Source: an uncultured Pelosinus sp.
GTDB taxonomy: Bacteria; Bacillota; Negativicutes; UMGS1260
Reading direction: 5' to 3'
DNA length: 11,752 bases
NCBI GenBank assembly: GCA_900550105.1
Contig: URQW01000078.1
Coordinates: forward strand, 1-11,752
The notes under the pieces were generated by a model. It did not search any database. It was not told the origin of the DNA and saw nothing but the letters and a program-made list of their open reading frames with translations. Made by a program: the position numbers and the translations under genes. Below, piece after piece: positions 7,150 to 11,752 of the stretch; the first letter of the stretch is position 1; each line of letters opens with the position of its first letter.

Positions 7150-7515
7150 TTATTGTTCTATTTTAGCCACAACAAGTTCTTCCACAATTCGGCCGTTCAC
7201 TACGTGTTCCGCCACAATTTTGGCCACATCTTCTGGTTTTACATTGCCATAGGTAATCCGCGGTTCTCCTGCTCGCACAACATCTACAAGCACTTCCTTC
7301 TCACACATGCCGATACAACCAGTTTGGCGTACCGATACATCATCAAGACGGCGCTTTGCCATTTCTTCTAATAAAGCTTTCATTACTTCTCTAGCGCCAG
7401 CGGCAATCCCGCATGTCCCCATGCCGATAATGACCTGCGTTTCACCTAGTTGGCGCACTTTGCGTTCACACTGCAGCTTCTCTCGTAGTTTTCTCAGGTC
7501 TTCAAGCGTCTTCAT
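7150..7515 (-). CDS. hndB: HndB-like thioredoxin-fold (2Fe-2S) ferredoxin subunit
   Basis: Small hydrogenase-associated subunit of 121 residues, related to the N-terminal domain of HydB and the C-terminal domain of HydC. It opens with a charged helix, then GMGTCGIAAGAREV (31-44) and RQTGCIGMCEKE (63-74). The cluster cysteines C67 and C71 are present. In the first pair only C35 is found, because the partner position is G40. C16 is the only other cysteine. The same GTCGIAAGA pattern is, as I recall, common in HndB-type proteins, so this may be the family norm. The ATG at 7515 overlaps the end of the preceding ATPase gene by 14 bases and has GGAGGT seven bases upstream, indicating translational coupling. 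It presumably docks with HydB. Confidence 0.88.
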   Translation of the reverse strand: MKTLEDLRKLREKLQCERKVRQLGETQVIIGMGTCGIAAGAREVMKALLEEMAKRRLDDVSVRQTGCIGMCEKEVLVDVVRAGEPRITYGNVKPEDVAKIVAEHVVNGRIVEELVVAKIEQ

Positions 7516-8065
7516 GGCCTACACCTCCGTATAGTCGTTCATACTGTTCTTCTAAATATCGCGTCAGCCACTGTAATACATCAGGCTGCGTCAGGGATAT
7601 ACCGCCAAGAATTTCGTAAATCTCCTGTGAGGAAAGCGAAAAAGAACGTTCTTTCACACGATGCTGATAATAAAATCGCAAAGAAGGATTCGCAACAAGA
7701 ATATTTAAAATAGTGTCTTTGATTTTTCCTAGCGGCGGACGATCTAAATGGTAATACTGATAGATTGCTGTTACAGTTGTCCCCGCACCAGGCTTTGACT
7801 CTATCTCAAGCGCTCCGCCCGCTCGGCTTGTAGACATTTCAATCAAGGACAGTCCCAGACCGATTTTTCGCGTATAGCGGCTTGTTACAAACGGGTTTCT
7901 AACGCACTCCAACTCCTGTCGACTCATGCCGCGACCATCGTCGGAAACAGACAGAAAAAATAAATCATTTGAGGGATCCTCTTGAATTGTAAGACTGATC
8001 TCTCCAGCACCAGCTTCCAAAGAATTTTGCACAAGGTCTAAAATATGCAGCGACAACTCACGCAT
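7502..8065 (-). CDS. Orphan GHKL (HATPase_c) ATP-binding protein in the hydrogenase operon
   Basis: A 187-residue protein whose N-terminal 105 residues form a GHKL ATP-binding fold. The N-box is LDLVQNSLEAGA (N14), the G1 box is SDDGRGM (41-47), the lid sequence is NPFVTSRYTRK (57-67) and the G2 box is GLGLSL (69-74). There is no dimerisation/phospho-acceptor histidine domain, sensor domain or membrane segment, so it is not an ordinary sensor kinase. The remaining 80 residues match nothing I recognise. The gene lies between hydC (2-base gap) and hndB (14-base overlap), inside the core hydrogenase operon. Such ATPases have been seen in the same place in other multimeric [FeFe]-hydrogenase operons. 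Its role is unknown; phosphorylating or switching a hydrogenase regulator is a reasonable guess. Confidence 0.88.
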   Translation of the reverse strand: MRELSLHILDLVQNSLEAGAGEISLTIQEDPSNDLFFLSVSDDGRGMSRQELECVRNPFVTSRYTRKIGLGLSLIEMSTSRAGGALEIESKPGAGTTVTAIYQYYHLDRPPLGKIKDTILNILVANPSLRFYYQHRVKERSFSLSSQEIYEILGGISLTQPDVLQWLTRYLEEQYERLYGGVGHEDA

Positions 8066-8067
8066 AG

Positions 8068-8565
8068 TTACATATAACGACCTAAAATTTCCGGAATCAT
8101 TGCTGGCGTGAGTCGGCCATGGGTATCCTCATCAACCATCATAACTGGAGCTAACCCACAGGCGCCGATGCAGGCCACTGTTTCCAAAGTAAAGCGAAGA
8201 TCATTCGTTGTTTGTCCTGCGTCAACCCGCAAATAATCCTCCAGTGCTTTTAATATCGCTTTGGCCCCGCGCACATGGCAGGCTGTTCCTTGACAGACGC
8301 GAATTACGTGGCGTCCCCGCGGATTTAAATGAAACTGTGAATAAAAGGTCACTACACCGTAAATCTGACTGATAGGAATTTGCATTTTCTCACTGATCCG
8401 AAGCAAAATATCTTTCGAAAGATAACCGTAGACTTGCTGAATCTCCTGCAAAACAGGAATCAATGCACCCTTAACCGACTGATAACGTGCTAAAATTTCA
8501 TCACACCGCGAAAAATCAATTTTTTGACCGCTACCGCCGCAACAGTTACTATGAGTAGATTCCAT
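8068..8565 (-). CDS. hydC/hndA: NuoE-like [2Fe-2S] subunit of [FeFe]-hydrogenase
   Basis: Small electron-transfer subunit that works beside HydB, like the 24-kDa subunit of complex I. It has 165 residues when started at the ATG at 8565. A helical N-terminal half contains ALIPVLQEIQQVYGYLS. The thioredoxin-like C-terminal half carries the four [2Fe-2S] ligands: CQGTAC (C91, C96) and CIGAC (C132, C136). The start was chosen because GGGAGG stands seven bases before this ATG. An in-frame TTG six bases further upstream would overlap the spacing of that site and is less likely. The N-terminus carries a CCGG sequence of unknown meaning. A 42-base gap separates it from the PHP gene, the longest gap in the operon, so a minor internal promoter is possible. 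Confidence 0.95.
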   Translation of the reverse strand: MESTHSNCCGGSGQKIDFSRCDEILARYQSVKGALIPVLQEIQQVYGYLSKDILLRISEKMQIPISQIYGVVTFYSQFHLNPRGRHVIRVCQGTACHVRGAKAILKALEDYLRVDAGQTTNDLRFTLETVACIGACGLAPVMMVDEDTHGRLTPAMIPEILGRYM

Positions 8566-8607
8566 ATACAAACCTCCCTTATAAATTAACTTTTCTAACT
8601 GTCTTAT

Positions 8608-9351
8608 TTAAAATAGAGCGCTCCGACCACAGCTTCCCGCTAGAGCAAGCTTGATCTCCGCAATAGAAACCTTTTCTAAATACAAAGTTGTCCGAGGTCC
8701 CTGACAAAAATCTTCGAGTGAATGAGCATCGCTTGCCGTAACTAAAGGCCAATTTTGTAGATTAGAAAAAGCTTTTCTGGCCTCGTTAGCGCCAAAACGA
8801 CGAGAAATTTCTAGCGCACTAAGCTGGAGTCCTTCTGGAATAAACCCTAATTGAGTTAACAAGCTGTACATAGGACGATCCACATGCGCCGCAATCGTGA
8901 TTCCGCCAAGTTTTTCTACGGTTTCTGCAACTTCCGCTACAGTAAGATTTAAAGCATCAAGCAGCATTTCTTCTTTTACAGCAACAAATTCATCATACTG
9001 ATCCACTATAAACTGCGCTCCGAGCTTTTCCTCATCATTGCGGCGGCCACTCCGATGGCTTGCTACGATCTGCTCCCAAGCGAGCAGCGGCGCAAGCGCA
9101 TCAAACAAAACGAGAATATGGGCTTCTTCTTTTGTTTCTACTTCCATCCCCGGCAAGATCGTGACAGGTTTACCAGAAGCAGCCAATAATGCAGCTTTTA
9201 CATTATCACAAGAATTGTGATCTGTAATTGCTAGAATATCGACTCCCATCGCTTCTGCTTGCAATACTAGATGATGTGGTGTCATTTCTACGGAAGCGCA
9301 AGGTGATAGCAACGTATGCACATGCAAATCAGCGGTAAAAGCCCTAAGCAT
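8608..9351 (-). CDS. PHP-domain metal-dependent phosphoesterase
   Basis: Predicted cytosolic phosphoesterase of the PHP superfamily, 247 residues. The metal-binding motifs appear in the expected order: DLHVHT (D8, H10, H12), ITDHNS (D44, H45), GMEVE (E70, E72), H78, AAHVDRP (H156) and TASDAHS (D208, H210). The set is complete, so it is probably catalytically active. The substrate is unknown; relatives act on small phosphate esters or nucleotides such as AMP and pAp. It overlaps the preceding DRTGG gene by 8 bases and leads into hydC, so it is part of the operon. PHP proteins recur beside HydS-like hydrogenases, which suggests a signalling or dephosphorylation role, but this is inference from neighbourhood. 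Confidence 0.9.
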   Translation of the reverse strand: MLRAFTADLHVHTLLSPCASVEMTPHHLVLQAEAMGVDILAITDHNSCDNVKAALLAASGKPVTILPGMEVETKEEAHILVLFDALAPLLAWEQIVASHRSGRRNDEEKLGAQFIVDQYDEFVAVKEEMLLDALNLTVAEVAETVEKLGGITIAAHVDRPMYSLLTQLGFIPEGLQLSALEISRRFGANEARKAFSNLQNWPLVTASDAHSLEDFCQGPRTTLYLEKVSIAEIKLALAGSCGRSALF

Positions 9352-9694
9352 TTGACTTTATCCCCAATTGATACAGGCGCCCCGCTACTTCATAGGCAGT
9401 AAGAGCTGTAGTAAACAACAGAACTTTTTCCTGCTCCGCTTTCTGTCTTGTTCCCTGTTCTACCGTAGCGCCGCCGGCTACAATCACTGCTGCCAAGTCG
9501 GCCAAAGAAGCGACAGCAACAATATTTTGATGAGATTGCATCGTAATCCATACAGCGCCGGCTTTCGCCTGACCCATTACATTACTTAAAAGATCGGATA
9601 CAATCCCGCCAGTAATTTCTTGCAAAAAAAGTCCATCTTCCGCTACAGTAAGACAGTCCAGAGACAACTGTTCACACATTTCCCGAACAATCAC
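9344..9694 (-). CDS. DRTGG-domain protein (second copy)
   Basis: A 116-residue protein matching the DRTGG domain, a small module of unknown function found in PtaA/CBS-associated and HPr-kinase-like proteins. The hallmark segment is ITGGIVSDLLS (27-37), followed by VWITMQSHQNIVAVASLADLAAVIV. The C-terminal part LTAYEVAGRLYQLG closely resembles LPLYEACGRLYQAG of the partial gene at 11484-11752, so the two are paralogues. The start is GTG at 9694 with GAAGGG about eight bases upstream; an ATG five codons later is possible. It sits 14 bases after the HydS-like gene and overlaps the PHP gene by 8 bases. It may bind a ligand for, or dock onto, the HydS-like hydrogenase; no activity can be read from sequence. 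Confidence 0.8.
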   Translation of the reverse strand: MIVREMCEQLSLDCLTVAEDGLFLQEITGGIVSDLLSNVMGQAKAGAVWITMQSHQNIVAVASLADLAAVIVAGGATVEQGTRQKAEQEKVLLFTTALTAYEVAGRLYQLGIKSNA

Positions 9695-9708
9695 TAGCGA
9701 TCCCTTCT

Positions 9709-11061
9709 CTACTCCAAATTTTTTTTACCAAGCGAAGAAGGCATTTTTTCAGCTAGACCGATCATTTCCTGAGCTAGCTCCTTGACACGCTTGCGCAGTT
9801 TAAAAACACAATCGGCTTCGCTGGCGCTTCCCTGGGCAATATCTTCAGCAAGAGCCCGGCAGGTAGGGGAACCGCAGGACCCGCAATCAAGGCCTGGCAA
9901 ACGACTCGAAATTTGATCAATCATTTCCACCTTATGCATCGCTTTAAAAATATCTTCATCAAGTTTCATCACATCAAGCGGTAAAATCGGCTTGCGACTT
10001 TTTACGTCAATTTCGTCTTGATCGTAAGTAGACCGTCCCTTTTTTCCTGCTTTTTGGTCTTCCTCACAACAAAGTTTCAATCGCTGTTTCAAACGATGTT
10101 TCGCCACGTAACGATTTTCCACCGTAAGCGGACCGCCAAGACAACCGCCGACACAAGCCAAACACTCTAAATAAGCTACATCATTGAGCTTGCCGATAGC
10201 AACTTGATCTAAAACATTAATCACACTGTGAATATCATGGACCAACAGCGAATCAACCTTACCAGCAATCCCTTCACCACCGGCGCTCTCATAGCCAACG
10301 CCAATCCACGAACTAATTTGACTAAATTCCTGCTGTGAATAAGCGGGAAGTATTTTTAAGAGTTCCCCATAGATCTTCAAAATGGAAATCGTACCGGAAA
10401 GCTCTGATTTATCGCGTCCCAAGGGGTTACTTACTGCCGTCATTTTAGCCGGACAGGGCGTAATAAACCAGATGCCGACCCGTCCTTTGTCGCTTCTTTC
10501 GTGCCGCAGCTTCCTGGCTAAGATCTCTTCTGGCGCATCAATTGGTACAATATGAGATACTAGTTCTGGGTACTTCACTTGAATCAACCGAATCACAGCC
10601 GGACAAACCGATGAAATAGCCGGTTGTTTTTTTCCCTGCTGCTGTAAGTAGTCGGCTATGGCTAATGCAGCAATTTCTACCCCTTCAGCCACTTCAACGA
10701 CTTCCTGGAACCCGAGCTGTTTCAGGCCCCACAGAATTGCCTCATGGCTAAATTCCATACCAAATTGACCATACAAAGCTGGTGACGGCAATGCAATATT
10801 ATAGTCATAGTCCGCCAAAGCATTTAACCCATCGGTTATCGCTGTTTTAGCATGGGTCGGACAATGGCGTATACATTCACCGCAATCAATGCACCGTGAA
10901 TGAATAATTCGCGCCTTGCCAAAGCGAATGCGTATCGCTTCAGTCGGGCAGCGCTTGGTACAACTAACACAACCTTTGCAACGGTTTGCTAAAAGCCTGA
11001 CGGAATGTATTGCTGGCGTCCCGGTTATTTCATTCACTGCACACTCACCATCCTTTCCCAT
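9709..11061 (-). CDS. HydS-like (putative sensory) [FeFe]-hydrogenase with terminal Fe-S domains
   Basis: A divergent [FeFe]-hydrogenase of 450 residues. Two N-terminal ferredoxin clusters use C28/31/34/38 and C57/60/63/67. The H-domain keeps the four expected cluster cysteines: C153 in SSVCPAV, C203 in TPCPAKM, and C303 and C307 in ECLACVGGCLGGPL. Around them the motifs are degraded. The proton-relay cysteine before C153 is Val, the Glu after the second motif is missing, GGGGQP is reduced, and the usual GGVMEAALR loop is replaced by GYESAGGEG (257-265). A C-terminal module, LDCGSCGSPTC (391-401) with C418, is a fourth Fe-S site of the corrinoid-protein/HsfB type. No PAS domain is visible. 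The start is uncertain: ATG at 11061 has a weak site, while GTG at 11037 has GGTGAG six bases upstream. It lies within a regulatory-looking block. Confidence 0.88.
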   Translation of the reverse strand: MGKDGECAVNEITGTPAIHSVRLLANRCKGCVSCTKRCPTEAIRIRFGKARIIHSRCIDCGECIRHCPTHAKTAITDGLNALADYDYNIALPSPALYGQFGMEFSHEAILWGLKQLGFQEVVEVAEGVEIAALAIADYLQQQGKKQPAISSVCPAVIRLIQVKYPELVSHIVPIDAPEEILARKLRHERSDKGRVGIWFITPCPAKMTAVSNPLGRDKSELSGTISILKIYGELLKILPAYSQQEFSQISSWIGVGYESAGGEGIAGKVDSLLVHDIHSVINVLDQVAIGKLNDVAYLECLACVGGCLGGPLTVENRYVAKHRLKQRLKLCCEEDQKAGKKGRSTYDQDEIDVKSRKPILPLDVMKLDEDIFKAMHKVEMIDQISSRLPGLDCGSCGSPTCRALAEDIAQGSASEADCVFKLRKRVKELAQEMIGLAEKMPSSLGKKNLE

Positions 11062-11067
11062 AGGAAT

Positions 11068-11511
11068 CTATGCTTCTCGAATCTTATGATCAATAACAAT
11101 ATAAATTTTTGTCCCAACGCCGATTTCTGAAGAAATATCAAATTGATCAACGCAGCGGGAAATATTAGGAAGTCCCATACCCGCGCCAAAGCCCATTGCG
11201 CGAATATGGTCAGGCGCTGTTGAGTAACCTTCCTGCATGGCCAGTTCAATATCAGCAATCCCAGGTCCCTCATCTTCCAGCGCTATCTCCGTTTTTTCCG
11301 GCGAAATAGACGCTTTCATCCAGCCGCGAAAAGCATGAATAATCACATTCATTTCCGCCTCATAGGCGCTAATGGCAATGCGGCGAATCACTTCGGAAGG
11401 CACTCCAATCTGCTGTAAAACCTGTTTGATTTTACTAGATGCCTCACCGGCGCTTTCAAATTTTGATCCACAAAGGGAAAACTCTAAACAAATTGCTTGT
11501 CCGTCAGACAT
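11068..11511 (-). CDS. RsbW/RsbT-like ATP-binding anti-sigma or switch kinase
   Basis: A 147-residue single-domain GHKL protein. The N-box is AYEAEMNVIIHAF (49-61) with N55, the G1 box is EDEGPGI (79-85) and the G2 loop is GFGAGMGLPNI (107-117). Length and layout fit the RsbW/RsbT/SpoIIAB serine-kinase group, which phosphorylate a small partner or hold a sigma factor, rather than sensor histidine kinases. The ATG at 11511 has GGAGGG eight bases upstream and overlaps the end of the preceding DRTGG gene by 28 bases. It ends 6 bases before the HydS-like gene, so the two are likely coupled. No STAS-domain antagonist or sigma factor is visible in the window, so the target is unknown. Confidence 0.86.
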   Translation of the reverse strand: MSDGQAICLEFSLCGSKFESAGEASSKIKQVLQQIGVPSEVIRRIAISAYEAEMNVIIHAFRGWMKASISPEKTEIALEDEGPGIADIELAMQEGYSTAPDHIRAMGFGAGMGLPNISRCVDQFDISSEIGVGTKIYIVIDHKIREA

Positions 11512-11752
11512 CTTCTCTGCCCTCCTTTTTGGCCGCGTCCTTGTCCACAGCCAGCTTGATAAAGACGGCCGCAGGCTTCATAAAGCGGTAGCTCTGTTGC
11601 TAAGAGCGGTAGTTGATTCAGGTAGGCTAGTTTAAGAACTTCTCCGCCAGGACGTTTTCCTCGCACAAAAACAATACCAATTAAGTCACTCATCTCGGCA
11701 GTACGAATCACTTGAATATTAGTAAGTCCCGTAAGCAAAAGAGTATTTTCGT
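11484..11752 (-). CDS. DRTGG-type protein (first copy; 5' end outside window)
   Basis: The frame is open to the window edge, so the true start lies beyond 11752; the upstream codons read E-N-T-L before LLTGLTNIQVIRTAEMSD. The visible 88 residues correspond to the C-terminal half of the DRTGG protein at 9344-9694, sharing the NI-V core and (L/A)YE(A/V)xGRLYQ(A/L)G. The tail after that is unusual, rich in Gly, Gln, Lys and Arg, with the sequence GCGQGRGQKGGQRRC. That stretch also contains the ribosome site (AAGGAGGG) of the next gene, which may explain its composition. It overlaps the ATPase gene by 28 bases. It is the first visible gene of the operon; the promoter is off the window. Confidence 0.7.
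   Translation of the reverse strand, partial: ENTLLLTGLTNIQVIRTAEMSDLIGIVFVRGKRPGGEVLKLAYLNQLPLLATELPLYEACGRLYQAGCGQGRGQKGGQRRCLTDKQFV

Noticed and set aside
3659..7534. Many plus-strand and alternate minus-strand frames of 60-95 codons across hydA, hydB and hndB
   Set aside because: All overlap genes with complete cofactor motifs and show no family features of their own.
8566..8571. TTG at 8571 as the start of hydC
   Set aside because: It would leave only one base after the GGAGG site; the ATG at 8565 has ideal seven-base spacing.
1..11752. CRISPR arrays, tRNA or rRNA genes, insertion sequences, prophage genes
   Set aside because: No regularly spaced direct repeats, cloverleaf-like or rRNA-like segments, or transposase/integrase motifs were seen on either strand.

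Overview
The window looks like part of the chromosome of a strictly anaerobic Firmicute. Strong AGGAGG-type ribosome sites, AT-rich intergenic DNA, a Rex repressor, a multimeric NAD(P)-linked [FeFe]-hydrogenase and a succinate/propionate-type CoA-transferase would fit a Negativicute (Sporomusa/Pelosinus-like) or a clostridial relative. That placement is inference; no rRNA or other marker is present. All supported genes lie on the minus strand, so transcription runs from high to low coordinates.

Right part (11752 to 3591): a compact block of ten genes with short gaps or overlaps, closed by a strong intrinsic terminator at 3518-3567. The first half looks regulatory: a DRTGG-type protein cut by the window edge, an RsbW/RsbT-like ATPase, a divergent HydS-like [FeFe]-hydrogenase with ferredoxin domains at both ends, a second DRTGG protein and a PHP-family phosphoesterase. 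The second half encodes the catalytic hydrogenase: NuoE-like HydC/HndA, an orphan GHKL ATPase, HndB, NuoF-like HydB/HndC and the catalytic subunit HydA/HndD. The second half should make the soluble electron-bifurcating (or confurcating) enzyme that couples NAD(P)H and reduced ferredoxin to H2. The first half resembles the putative H2/redox sensing modules reported beside such hydrogenases. Its signalling chemistry is not established, and it is the most interesting system here.

Middle part (3590 to 1369): a CPA1/NhaP-type cation/proton antiporter with its own probable promoter and terminator, then rex, the NADH/NAD+-sensing repressor, which starts at TTG. Rex is a plausible regulator of fermentation genes like those in the window, but no convincing full Rex operator is visible here. 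The start of the hydrogenase operon, where one might sit, lies outside the window.

Left part (1368 to 1): about 440 bases rich in inverted repeats, including a perfect 17-bp-arm palindrome, a possible 40-residue small gene with a following terminator and a possible operator palindrome. A promoter then leads into the 5' two thirds of an acetyl-CoA hydrolase/succinate CoA-transferase gene that runs off the left edge.
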